Positions 34,933 through 44,717 of a DNA stretch of 64,000 bases are shown here, piece after piece. The position numbers and the translations under genes were made by a program. The notes under the pieces are model-generated. The model did no database searches. It was not told the DNA's origin and was given only the letters and a program-made list of their open reading frames with translations. The stretch lies in contig NZ_CP102081.1 in assembly GCF_024582695.1 (NCBI RefSeq), positions 496,001 through 560,000 of the forward strand, written 5' to 3'. The DNA comes from Mycoplasma sp. 1578d (GTDB lineage Bacteria; Bacillota_I; Bacilli_A; Mycoplasmatales; Metamycoplasmataceae). Each line of letters starts with the position of its first letter. Position 1 is the first letter of the stretch.

Positions 34933-35629
34933 AATATGCGTTGGGACCGTGTTTTCTAAAGTGATGTTTATCTTGTAAGGTTTTATTAGCCTGTTCTTTG
35001 TGCGGATCGATAATAAGAGTGTTAATTGCCATTTTGGCAACTTCTTCTAAGGTGAGAGCTAAATTCACAGCATCAATAGGATTTTTAATCGATCACACAA
35101 ATGGACCGTGTTCTTTAACTAGAGTAGCACTAGTTGATTCAAAACTAAGATTGTTTTTTTGATAATGTTCAATAATGACTAACCCAGTGTTGTGTTCATA
35201 TGCTCCGTTAATTTCTTCATCAGTAAGTTCACGAGTACATGGCACCGAACCATAAAAATTATCTGCATGGGTAGTTCCAAAGCATTTAATTTCTTTCCCG
35301 GCTTGAGCAAATCCTACCGCATAAGGAGAGTGAGTGTGTACTATTCCTTGAATATTAGAATTAGCTTTGTAAAGTAAGGTATGAGTCGGAGTATCGCTTG
35401 ATGGATTTAATTTGGAATCAATGACATTATTATCCATGTCCACAACCACCATATCTTCTGGTGTCATACTTTCATAGCTCACTCCAGAAGGTTTAATCAC
35501 CATTAATTTACGATCCTTGGTAATTCCTGAAACATTTCCTCAAGTATGAATGGCTAGTTTATATTTGTATAAAAGCATATTTGCTTCATATACTTGTTGT
35601 TTTAATTGTTCAATTTCGCTTTTATTCAC
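34913..35629 (-). CDS. ulaF: L-ribulose-5-phosphate 4-epimerase
   Basis: 238 aa. Class II aldolase family: TWGNVSGITKDR (~residue 29), VIKPSGVSYESM (~residue 45), the zinc ligands in GIVHTHSPYAVGFAQAG (HTH, ~residue 96) and a late H in the C-terminal helix. It converts L-ribulose 5-phosphate to D-xylulose 5-phosphate, the final step of the ascorbate pathway. The start is a GTG at 35627-35629 (reads [13 protein letters not shown]), overlapping the ulaE stop by 8 nt with AGAGAG upstream; no ATG gives the conserved N-terminus. Confidence 0.9.
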
Positions 35630-36500
35630 CTTTAGCTCTCTTTCATTGGGTTTGGTAAAATTCTTTAGCTTGTTTAAGCAATTGTATATTGTGCTCAGGT
35701 GTTTCATCATCCTGATTTTTTGATCACATTTCAATTAAAATGGGAACATTTAAATTATTGTGTTTGATTTGTTTAAGCGAGTGCACAAAATCAACAGTTC
35801 CTTGTCCTCAAGGGACTTCTTTGAATTTATCTGGAAGGGTATCTTTAAAGTGAAAAGCAACAATTTTATCACTTCCTAGAAAGATTTCGTTTTCAATATC
35901 TTTGGTAAATTGATTTAAGTTTCCTAAATCTGGATAAATGTAAAACATTGGTGAGTCGATTTGTTTTAAAAATGATAAACATTTACTAATAGTTCCAGCA
36001 AAAGGAGTATCCATAGTTTCAAAGGCTAAAGTAATACTGTATTTTTGAGCTAGCTGAGCTGCTAGTTTCATTCCTTTGATAAAGTTTTCTTTAGTAGTTT
36101 GGCTTGAAGGCTCATAATATACATCATAAGCAGCAAGCTGAATAATTCTAATTCCCAGTTTTTTAGCTAGAATTAAGGCTTGTTCCATAATTTCTAGTGC
36201 TTTAGCCCGTGTTTGTGGATTTGTTGAACCAAATGGATAACGACGATGTGCACTCAAACACATTGAATTGAAATAAAAGTTTTTAGCAATTAATAATTCT
36301 CTCAGTTCATTAATTTGCTCATTGCTTCAATTTAATCTTTCAAGACGAAAATCTGATTCATCGACACTAAATTCAATAAAATCAAAACCAGCTGCTTTGG
36401 CAATATCAATTTTAGTGGCTCAATCAAATTTATTATTAATGGCCTTTTCGTAAATTCCTAAAAAACGAGTTGGATTATGATCAGTATTTTTTAAATTCAT
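35622..36500 (-). CDS. ulaE: L-ribulose-5-phosphate (L-xylulose-5-phosphate) 3-epimerase
   Basis: 292 aa, several TGA codons as Trp. AP-endonuclease 2 / xylose-isomerase-like TIM barrel: [10 protein letters not shown] (N-terminus), [11 protein letters not shown] (~residue 39), [14 protein letters not shown] (~residue 80), LAFETMD (~residue 157) and FYIYPDLGN (~residue 185), then VAFHFKD (~residue 221) and PILIEMW. These match UlaE/SgaU, which turns L-xylulose 5-phosphate into L-ribulose 5-phosphate. Start ATG with AAGGAA upstream, overlapping the ulaD end by 26 nt. Confidence 0.9.
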
Positions 36501-37131
36501 CTTTAAATTCCTTAGCTGCAGCCTCAGGGTCTTGAGCATCGCGAATTGAACGACCAGCAATAAAAATGTAAATTGGGATATCTTTAAATAATTTAATATC
36601 TTCAACTGATACTCCACCAGTTACAGTGACCTTGAATCCCATTTGTGCTAATCTACGCACAGTTTCAATGTCTTTTTCTCCTCATTTAACTCCAGCCGCT
36701 TGAGCATCGCGAGCACGGTGTCACACGACTTGAGGAACTTGGGCTTGTTTCCAACTCTCAACTTGTTCTCAACTAAAGTTTGTGGTCATTTCCACTTGAA
36801 CTTCTTTGTTTCCATCGAAAGTTTTTGAATACTTGACCAAATCATCCATGGTTGCGTTTTCAGCAGCACAAATGGCAGTGATATAATCAGCTCCATTTTC
36901 GTAAAACATTTTGGCAAATACTTTTCCTGCGTCAGCAATTTTCCCATCAGCAACAATAATTTTGTCTGGGAACGCTTTTTTCAGATCAGCAATTGCTTGT
37001 TTTCCTTCCGAAGCAAGTAGAATAGTTCCTACCTCAATAACATCAATATATTTAGCAGCTTTTCGAGCCGATTCAATTGCATCTTGAGTGGTTAAATTAT
37101 CAAGAGCAATTTGCAATAAAGGTAAAGCCAT
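36475..37131 (-). CDS. ulaD: 3-keto-L-gulonate-6-phosphate decarboxylase
   Basis: 218 aa, family length. OMP-decarboxylase-suprafamily barrel: LQIALDNL (~residue 6), [15 protein letters not shown] (~residue 29), [12 protein letters not shown] (the D-x-K-x-x-D metal/substrate motif, ~residue 58), [15 protein letters not shown] (~residue 134) and VTVTGGV (~residue 168), IFIAGRSI (~residue 188). It decarboxylates 3-keto-L-gulonate 6-phosphate to L-xylulose 5-phosphate. Strong ribosome binding site GAGAGGAAG before the ATG. Confidence 0.92.
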
Positions 37132-37154
37132 ATATTTTCTTCCTCTCTTATTTT

Positions 37155-37634
37155 TTATAAATCTGATGCTTGTTGATCGATTTTAGTAATTAATTCTACT
37201 ACTTGTTCTTTGCTTGTGGCCTTAATAATCGCTTCAACATTAGCAGGGTCACCAAAAATTTTCACAATTTGTGGTAAAGCTTCAGAAGTGTGCACTTCAG
37301 CACTAGTAGCCGCAAGAGCAACTAATAATTTAACTGGGCGCTCGTCATTTTCAAAGTAAACTGGTTCAGATAGTGTCACTAATGAGAATGAATTTTTAAG
37401 CACTCCAGCCTCACTTTGAGCGTGCGGCATAGCAAAATAATCAGCCACAATGTAATATGGTCCATATTTAATGGTATTTTCTACAACAGCATCATAATAT
37501 CTACTTTCAACTAAACCTTTATCAATTAAAGGTTGAACTGAATGTTTAACAGCTTCTTTTCAATCTTTAGCTTTTAGTTGTACATTAACTGTGTCGTATT
37601 TTTTTAAAATTTCAACTAAATTAATTTTTTCCAT
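37155..37634 (-). CDS. ulaC: PTS L-ascorbate EIIA component
   Basis: 159 aa. The phosphorylated histidine lies in VADYFAMPHAQSEAGV (~residue 70), and LVALAATSAEVHTSEALPQI (~residue 104-123) is the second conserved block of the ascorbate/galactitol-type EIIA family. The true N-terminus (MEKINLVEILKKYD) starts at 37634, one stop-codon length from ulaB. It passes phosphate from HPr to UlaB. Confidence 0.9.
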
Positions 37635-37636
37635 AA

Positions 37637-37936
37637 TTAAAAACCTAATTCTTTAAGTGCAACTTTAAGAGCTTCTTTAATTTCGTTTTTGTCCATTAAA
37701 TTGGTTACTCCCACGATTTTAGCTTTTTGGTTGTGGTTAAATTCACTTGATAAGTGTTTTGAAGAAATGATAATATCAACTGAATTGGTCATTCCGGTTG
37801 ATTGTCCCATTGAAAGAGCATCAACTTCAGCATCAATTCCTAATTCTTTCATAATGTTTTGTACTGATAGTTTAATAAGCATGCTGGTTCCCATTCCGTT
37901 TCCGCATGCTGCGATAATTTTTAATTTTTTATCCAT
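37637..37936 (-). CDS. ulaB: PTS L-ascorbate EIIB component
   Basis: 99 aa. P-loop phosphocysteine motif ACGNGMGTSMLIK (~residues 10-22, active Cys10-11 region) of the lactose/ascorbate-type EIIB fold, followed by DIIISSKHL and VGVTNLMDKNEI. It takes phosphate from UlaC and donates it to the sugar carried by UlaA. AAAGGA ribosome binding site. Confidence 0.92.
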   Translation of the reverse strand: MDKKLKIIAACGNGMGTSMLIKLSVQNIMKELGIDAEVDALSMGQSTGMTNSVDIIISSKHLSSEFNHNQKAKIVGVTNLMDKNEIKEALKVALKELGF

Positions 37937-37986
37937 GATGTTTGTCCTTTGTTTGAGTTTGATTTGATTATTTAAATTATAAAGAA

Positions 37987-38012
37987 AAAAGATTAGCTTA
38001 AGCTAATCTTTT
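37987..38012 (-). terminator. Intra-operon stem-loop between ulaA and ulaB
   Basis: Perfect palindrome AGATTAGCTT/AAGCTAATCT with A and T runs, directly after the ulaA stop (38018). A TATAAT on the minus strand follows at about 37975. It may lower expression or stabilise the upstream message, or separate a second promoter for ulaB. Confidence 0.65.
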
Positions 38013-38017
38013 ACCAA

Positions 38018-39910
38018 TTAGCTATTAACTAATTTTGGTTTAATTCTAAGAACTTTTTGTAAGAATGTTGGTTTGGTTTGTGAACCATTGTCTGAAATTA
38101 ATCCAAGTACAATCATTCCGATAATTGCTAGTGGAACTAAAATTCAACCAACAATAGAATTGTATGATGAAATTCACATTAATAAACCAAAGAATATATT
38201 TCAATCGGCCATACCGATGAATCCAGTTTGTACTGGCGAAATAATTCCTTTAAAAATTTCGGCACCACGCATTACTTGAATACTAGCCGCTGTATTAGAG
38301 ATTGCTCTTGATGCAAATGAAATGATGATAATTTCTAAGAATCCAATTAATCCTGGTAGGATTAATGCAGCTTTTCACCCACCGCTAGCATTTGCGTAAA
38401 CTCCAAGCGAACCAGAGTTAAAGAACAAGGTAATAAATAATGGAATTGCAATATAGGTAAAGTGTTGATTTTCAATATTTGTTGATAATCCAATTACAAC
38501 TCCTACCCCAAGAAATTGTCCAGCAACCCCAGAAATAAATCCAAAAGTTACTGAGTTAATCGCGAATCCATAAACAGCAGCTACATCAACAGCTACAACA
38601 GCCCCTGGAATTATTTTTTCGCTAATTCCATGGAATGATTGTTGAAGTTCGGTAATGAACATTCTAACCCCAGTGATAATTGCAAGTAATGCTGCAACAA
38701 TTTTAAGCGATCCGCCAATAATGTTAACAACAAAGTTTGCGCTAGATCCAAATGCACCGTTTCAAATAGTAAAGTTTAAATCAGATTTTAATCTTGGGTC
38801 TGTTAAACCATCGAGTAGTTCTTTTGATGCTACTGAATCTTTAATAGTATTAGGGTTTACGAAACTATTTCATTGTTTGTCAATTACAGTTCCAGTAGGT
38901 GCTACTAATAATAAAACAGTAAATAAGACTAAGAACAAGGTTAAAATGATAATTGTTTGAGTGAAAATGTTGTCTTCAAAGATTTTTAAGTATGAAGGTA
39001 ATTTTTTAGTTTCAGCTGAATCTTCCTTGTTTCCGAAGAATTTTCCTAATTTATATGTAGTAGTAATTGCTAACATTTGTTGGTGTCCAATTGAAAAACC
39101 AGCATTCTGAGTAACTGCATTAGTTCCTTTAATAGTGGCAGTCGAAGCAGTTGCTCAGTACACTCCAAGCACAAGACCTGAAATAACAATGGTTCCAATT
39201 TGGTGTCCAACAGGAATTGAATCAGTGAGAATTCCTAAATTTCCGAATAAAACAACATAAAGAATTGTAGTAACAACAGCACTTTGTTGAATCATAACGT
39301 GCCCAGTAATCATTAAACTGTTTGTATTGGTTCATTTTTTAAGAGCTACCATTACAATATTAATTGCATAACCTAAAATAAAGGCAAATGAAATAATTGA
39401 AGTGTAATCGTTTCCTGTGACAACACCTTTAAAGAATGTATTAGCACTTGAAAGAGCGAAATATGGATCAAGGGGAACGATTCCTGTATTCCCTTTACCA
39501 ATTGCTTGAATTCCAAGGAAAACAGGTTTAGCTAAACCAACTAAGGCTCCTGAACCAATATTTAAAAGTAAGAATCCAACAATTGTCTTAAGAGCACCAA
39601 TAATTGATTGTCTTAAACCTCTTCCCATGGTAAGGTACCCAATAAAGGTAAGGAAACCAAGTAGAACAGCCGGTAACCTAAAGAAGTTGCTTAAGTAAAC
39701 TTTATTAAATAAGAACAAAAAAGCTCTACTAAAAGCATCACTCGACCAAGCAACAATAGTTGTTATTTCTTTTCCATCTTTATCATAATAAGTTGGAACT
39801 CCTGCTTTAACTAAAACAGTAACCAAAATAATGATAAGGTTGATAATAACAAATGCTGACCAACCAATGATTAGACCTTTTTTCTTCTTGTTGTCTAATT
39901 TATTAATCAT
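38018..39910 (-). CDS. ulaA: PTS L-ascorbate EIIC permease
   Basis: 630 aa with roughly 11-12 membrane helices, joined over four or more TGA codons. Characteristic UlaA/SgaT blocks: FRLPAVLLGFLTFIGYLTMG, VGFLLLNIGSGALVG, SIPVGHQIGTIVISG, AGFSIGHQQML, PGAVVAVDVAAVYGFAIN, and FGFISGVAGQFLGV. It transports ascorbate and gives ascorbate 6-phosphate together with UlaB and UlaC. Longer than E. coli UlaA (465 aa) because of an extended loop around residues 280-370 (NKEDSAETKKLPSYLK..), as in other mycoplasmas. Second gene of the operon. Confidence 0.93.
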
Positions 39911-39958
39911 CTAATTTTTCCTTTTAAAGATTTTTTAAATGGATGTTAGTTAAAATGA

Positions 39959-41017
39959 TTAACTAACTTTTAAAAGTTTTTTTAATTCTAAAACTCTTGG
40001 GTTAACTTTTGAAGGATCAAAAGTTCTTTTTTCATCAAATGTCAAGATTTCTCTTGGATTGTTTACTAAAATGTCTTGAATTGCTTGTTCACTAACTCCA
40101 ACTTGTTTAAGTAAAGGAATAAATCTGTCGAATAAGTATCCTAAACCAAAGGTTTGTTTTCCTTTTGTTAACCCATAGTGTCTTTGGTAAAGAATTCTAC
40201 CTGCATCAAGTGATAAAGTAATGTGTTTTTGATATCCTTTATCAACTAAATATTTAATGTTTTCTGCTAAAGTAGCATCTGTGTAGTATTTAACACGATC
40301 AGGTCCATCAAAACATAATGAAACACCTAGCTCGCTAATAATTTTTTCATAGTAATACTTATCTGGATTTTTATTTAAGTGTGATAATTGAATTTTTCTT
40401 GGATTTGCTCCAAAATCAATTAAGTGTTGAGCTGCTTCATAAGCCATAGTTCCAAGTTGGGTGTGCACTAAAATTGGTGCTCCAGTTTCAATACTTGAAC
40501 GAGCAGCTACTTCAAGTGATTTTAATTCAAGTCGATCAATAGCAGCATATCCAGTTCCGGCTTTAATAATTCCAGCTTTAGATTTAGATCTTTTCACTAC
40601 AGGTCCACTGTAGTTAAGTTCATCCATCCCTTCTTCAATTTCAGCTTTAACCATTTTGACAATTTCATCAATTGGAGCTAAAGCAAGTCATGAAGCTCCT
40701 TTGTCATAAAAGGCAGCTTTATGGAAACCTGTGGCCATAATAATGTGTGCTTTACCGTTAAGTTTTTCAGCGATTTCTAACATTTTATGTACATCTCTAC
40801 CCACATTAGGCGGATCCATTGTAACCATGGTTTTTCCGCCTTTAGCAATGTATTCTTCCATTTCTTGTACTGCTGCATCAATTGAAAGCATAACAAAATC
40901 TGGATGTTCATGTGCTTCAGGACCATAGTTTTTAATTAAGTGATCATGACAATCCACAACACCTAATTCTTTTGGATCAATGTCTCCTAATACAGTTCTT
41001 GCAAATTTTTTCATCAT
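39959..41017 (-). CDS. Phosphotriesterase-family lactonase of the ascorbate operon
   Basis: 352 aa. Amidohydrolase barrel with HDH-type metal motif VVDCHDHLIKN (~residues 20-30), MATGFHKAAFY (~residue 94), ILVHTQLGT (~residue 185), QLSHLNKNPD (~residue 215) and LSLDAGR (~residue 262). Relatives from Mycoplasma synoviae and M. agalactiae were described as lactonases acting on phosphorylated furanose lactones. In this operon it most likely opens ascorbate 6-phosphate, the step done in E. coli by the unrelated UlaG. First gene; GGAGG lies directly before two consecutive ATGs, so the second ATG (41012-41014) may be used. Confidence 0.85.
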
Positions 41018-41115
41018 CCTCCTTTTTTATATCTTTTTTTAATTAAAAAATAAAAAAATTTGTTTTATTGTATTTAATTAATTCATCTACTATACAAATA
41101 AGCTTAAAAAGCTAA

Positions 41116-41121
41116 ATTATA
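41116..41121 (-). promoter_or_regulatory. Candidate -10 box of the ascorbate operon
   Basis: TATAAT on the minus strand 98 nt before the lactonase start. A second copy is at 41132-41137. Which one is used cannot be told. Confidence 0.4.
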
Positions 41122-41205
41122 TAAAGATATAATTATATGATATTTTATTTGTACGAAATTTAAATGCAAATAATTTAAAAAAGCACAAAAAATGGTTTAA
41201 AATAA

Positions 41206-41245
41206 TCCAAATATGGAAAAAATTCAAAAAATTTCCATATTTGGA
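41206..41245. promoter_or_regulatory. Inverted repeat, candidate operator of the ascorbate operon
   Basis: Perfect 14-bp arms TCCAAATATGGAAA (41206-41219) and TTTCCATATTTGGA (41232-41245) around a 12-nt spacer, with further partial symmetry outside. No T run follows on either strand in the position of a terminator. It lies between the divergent lactonase and msrA genes, about 70-125 bp upstream of the candidate -10 boxes, which fits an activator site or a distal repressor site. A dimeric RpiR/MurR-type regulator is plausible. Confidence 0.5.
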
Positions 41246-41397
41246 ATTATTAATTCTATCTAAGCAACTTTGAGTGGATTACTTTAGTAAAGTATTTTAT
41301 AATATATGTATAAATATTTCAAAAAATAATATTTTCAAAAATTATTTGTTTGAGAAATATTCTAGTTAATTCATAACAAGAGAAAGTATAGGTTATC

Positions 41398-41907
41398 ATG
41401 CAAAAAGAAATTTATTTAGCTGGAGGGTGTTTTTGAGGTGTCCAAGCTTATTTTCAAAAAATAAACGGAGTCTTAAAAACTAGTGTCCATTACCTTAATG
41501 GTGGTTTTGAGGGCGTTTCATACAAGCAAGTATGCAACAATTCTTCGCATGTTGAAGCAGTAAAAGTAGTTTACGATAGTACTAAATTGAGCGAAAAAGA
41601 TATTTTTGAACTCTTTTTACGCATTATTGATCCATATTCATACCACAAGCAAGGAAATGATAAAGGAGCTCAATATCGAATCGGAATTTATAGTAAAGAT
41701 CCAGCCATGAGACATACATTTAATTTATTAAATAATGAATTTAAAGCTCAAGAGAAAAAAGATAATTATATTGAAATTTTAAATGTACTTGATGATACTC
41801 TTGCTGAGGAATATCATCAAGATTATCTTAATAAAAATCCATTTGGATATTGCCATATTAATCTAAATTCAATTCCAAATAAATATAAGAAAGAGTCGAT
41901 TAAATAA
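41398..41907 (+). CDS. msrA: Peptide methionine sulfoxide reductase A
   Basis: 169 aa. Active-site motif LAGGCFWGVQAYF (Cys at ~residue 11; the Trp is a TGA codon, so the motif is invisible under the standard code). Also NGGFEGVSYKQVC, HVEAVKVVYD, DPYSYHKQGNDKGAQYR (family DP...NRQGND.G.QYRS) and EEYHQDYL. It reduces methionine-S-sulfoxide in proteins. No strong ribosome binding site (AAGAGAAAG); TATAAT at 41298-41303. Single gene with its own terminator. Confidence 0.93.
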
Positions 41908-41965
41908 ACAAAAGGTTTATTTAGTTTTGTGTAATAAAACGTCTAAAGTTAGACCAAGATTTATC

Positions 41966-42006
41966 AAAGAACTTAGTCTTGTGTTCAACAAAACTAAGTT
42001 CTTTTT
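41966..42006 (+). terminator. Terminator after msrA
   Basis: AAAGAACTTAGT / ACTAAGTTCTTT, 12-bp perfect stem, 15-nt loop, T5. Confidence 0.85.
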
Positions 42007-42187
42007 ATTTAGTTTTTAAAATCCATTTTTCCTGTTTTTTCTAGAAATTTAGAAAGTTTGGAACTTTTTTATACTTGTGATCAAAATGTGGTAATTTATG
42101 GAAAACTTCTTAAGTGGTTAGAATTTTCTATATAATAAAGATGATTTTATATTAATAATCTAGAACTTGGTTAAGGAGTTTTTACAT

Positions 42188-43513
42188 ATGTCATTAAAGA
42201 ATAAATTATTAAAAATGATTTTAATTGGTGTGCCAGCATTAACAGTGTTCACTACATCTTGTTCAATTAGTATTTTTCGAAAGAAAAATAAAGATTATTT
42301 AGAAAGTTTGGTAGGCAAAACACCTTATTTTATCGATTTAATTAGATTAAAACAACATGATCAAGGAATCAAAATGAACAATAGCATTATCTTTGATCAA
42401 TTTGTTGAAAGTTGATATCATGAGAGAAAATATTTTTACAATGTTTTAGAAGAGGGAAAACTATTAATAAGCTCAATTGATGATTTTTCAAATCATATTA
42501 TTAGCAAAATTAATTCGTTATATAAAGAATTTAAACTTCCTAAAACTCTTTCTGACGGACAAATTAAAAAAATCTTTGAAACTGATTTCTTGAATGGTCA
42601 AAGTATTGAGAACGTTTTAAAAAACAACAATATTCTAGTTTTAGAATCAAACGAGGACCGCTCTCCTATTGGTTTAAATTACGCTCTCAAAGAAGAAAAA
42701 CAAAATCATGTAAATATTTTACGAATCAATGCATTTAGAATTACTCAAAAAGAGGGGTACCCTAGAGCACAGAATATTATGCCTAATCAAAGTGTTTTTA
42801 ACGTTATTTTACTTCCAAAAGATAGAAAATTTAAGTTTAAATATACAACCAAATCAGAAAACAATCAATTATTAAGTGATTTATATCACGAATATAATTA
42901 CAAAGCAGATCAGTTTTATGACTGATATTATTCTGGCATTTCGGGAAAAATAGATATCATACAAAACAAACAAGGAATTTTATATAAGGAAAATTTACTC
43001 TTAAATAATTTAACTGATGAATCTTTAAGTGGTTTACCGTTAAATTCTAAGGTACATACTATAAAAGCCACTAATGATTTTGATGAATTTATTACTAGTC
43101 CAATTCAACAAGTTGCTCAAAAACTCAAAACCCCTTTAACTAAAGAACAAGTAATTGATGATTTTGAAAAAAATTATTTAAATGGTCAAAAATTAGAAAA
43201 CGTACTAAAAGGTTCTGATATTATCGTGCAACGAGCAATTGAAAAACCAAGCATGTTGTCATTAAACGATCCCGATCAATTGGTTAAATTAGCTAGTTCT
43301 AATTCATCAAAAATACAATTAGCTTTTATTAATGAAAGAGAATTTAATTTTAATTTTACAAGGAAATCTCAATCACCTGATAAAAAACCACAGATTTTTT
43401 ATCAGGTTCTAACAGTGCCAAAAGGTACTCAAGTAGAGATTAAAGATAAATTAAACTTTAAAGAAACAAATGACTTTTTATTGATAAACAAAAATTATTA
43501 TCTAAATAAATAG
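42188..43513 (+). CDS. Lipoprotein with two homologous repeats, 441 aa
   Basis: Start with AAGGAG 10 nt upstream and TATAAT at 42131-42136. Signal [20 protein letters not shown], lipobox TTSC. Two TGA codons are Trp. Two halves repeat each other: GQIKKIFETDFLNGQSIENV (~residues 120-139) and EQVIDDFEKNYLNGQKLENV (~320-339), each followed by a hydrophobic I.V strand and a beta-rich section with NVILLPKDRKFKFKYTTKS or QVLTVPKGTQVEIKDKLNF. I do not recognise the domain; it looks like a duplicated surface domain of ~200 residues. Confidence 0.75.
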
Positions 43514-43546
43514 TCAACTAGATACATACTTACTTTAAAAATTATT

Positions 43547-43590
43547 AAACAATCTTAATTCTGTATTACACGGAAATAAGATTGTTTTTT
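43547..43590 (+). terminator. Terminator after the 441-aa lipoprotein gene
   Basis: AAACAATCTTA / TAAGATTGTTT with an intervening loop of about 20 nt and T6. Confidence 0.8.
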
Positions 43591-43645
43591 ATTTCATTTT
43601 TATGAGTTTATTAAAAAATCAACCTAAAATCAAAAAGGGATAATT

Positions 43646-43667
43646 AAAACCTGCATTTGCAGGTTTT
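43646..43667 (-). terminator. Terminator after the ZIP transporter gene
   Basis: AACCTGCA / TGCAGGTT with a 2-nt loop (plus strand), just past the stop codon at 43675-43677; flanked by A and T runs so it may also work from the other side. Confidence 0.7.
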
Positions 43668-43674
43668 TGCTTGT

Positions 43675-44715
43675 TTAGGATATTTGATGTGTATGAATTG
43701 AAAGTAATAGCACAGCACAAATGACTCCGATAAAAAGAGTTGCAATTACTTTAAATCAACGTTTTTTTTCCATGTTGTAATGGTAAAATTCTGGAAAAAA
43801 TTCAACCAAGGAAGTAAATAAAAAGATCCCTCCAATGGCCGCAAAAATAAGCGATTTAAGTTCTCAAGCCGAATTAATAAAATTCCCTGAGTACACTCCA
43901 ATGAGCATAAATGGCAGAAATAAAAATAAACCCAATAGTGAAATAAAAAGTGAAGTTCATTTAGCAAATCCACTATCTCTCAGACGATAATAAAAGACCA
44001 TTTCTTCAGGAATTAAATGCAAAATTAAGCTAAAAATGAACACAAACGATAGCGAATTGTTTTGACCTTGTAACAAGAGATTAATATTATAACCAAGTAA
44101 CAATCCTTCAGGAATCCTGTGAGTTAGCAATAAAACTAAAGCAATGATTTTGAATTTAGCTTCAACTTTATCGGTTAGTGTATCCTGAATCACTTCGCTA
44201 CGATCTTGATTATTAAAAATATAACTTGGGTGTTGGTGAGTGTGGACATGCCCGTGTTCATCTGAATGTTCATGGACAAAAACTTGGAGTTTTTGAATTT
44301 GCATTAACTTTTGATTGATTCGGTATGAAATCACAAATTTAATAAAATAAGCTGATAAAACTCCAATAAAAACTCCACCACCAACAAGTAAAATATTATA
44401 AAGATAAATGTATAAACTACGGTTTGTCTTATTTTCAGAAAGCAAGGCATCTGAAAAAACTGAAGAAATTTCAAGCGATTCACGCATAAATCCAAATGTG
44501 GACATAATCAGGAAGAATCCGGTAGTAAAAGCATATAAATAAACTTTAGAACTTTTATTAAGTTGTTTTTTTAGTAAAGGAAATAAAAATGAGATAACAA
44601 TAGGAATAAACAGTAATATACTTAAAAAAATGAGTACAATAATAAATTTAGCTGTACCACTACTTGAAGTTAAAATTCATAAGCTTTCATAAAGATCTTT
44701 TAAAAAATGAATCAT
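43675..44715 (-). CDS. ZIP family metal (zinc) transporter
   Basis: 346 aa, eight hydrophobic helices. ZIP signature helices: LLLTHRIPEGLLLGYNIN (~residue 200-217; H-x-x-P-E-G) and FSLILHLIPEEMVFYYRL (~residue 235; H-x-x-x-E). The cytoplasmic loop between helices 3 and 4 is histidine-rich (HEHSDEHGHVHTHQHPS, ~residues 138-154), typical for zinc binding. The N-terminal extension begins MIHFLKDLYESLW; the gene starts 2 nt after the yebC stop, so they are co-transcribed. Zinc is likely; manganese or iron cannot be excluded. Confidence 0.88.
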
Positions 44716-44717
44716 TA

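Noticed and set aside
34534-35040. Longer 168-codon start for the HAD gene (MPKWQLTLLL...)
   Set aside because: It would extend over 100 nt into the epimerase gene; the DxD motif is correctly placed from the ATG at 34930-34932.
41206-41245. Inverted repeat read as a terminator
   Set aside because: No T run follows on either strand and no gene ends there; it lies between two divergent starts.
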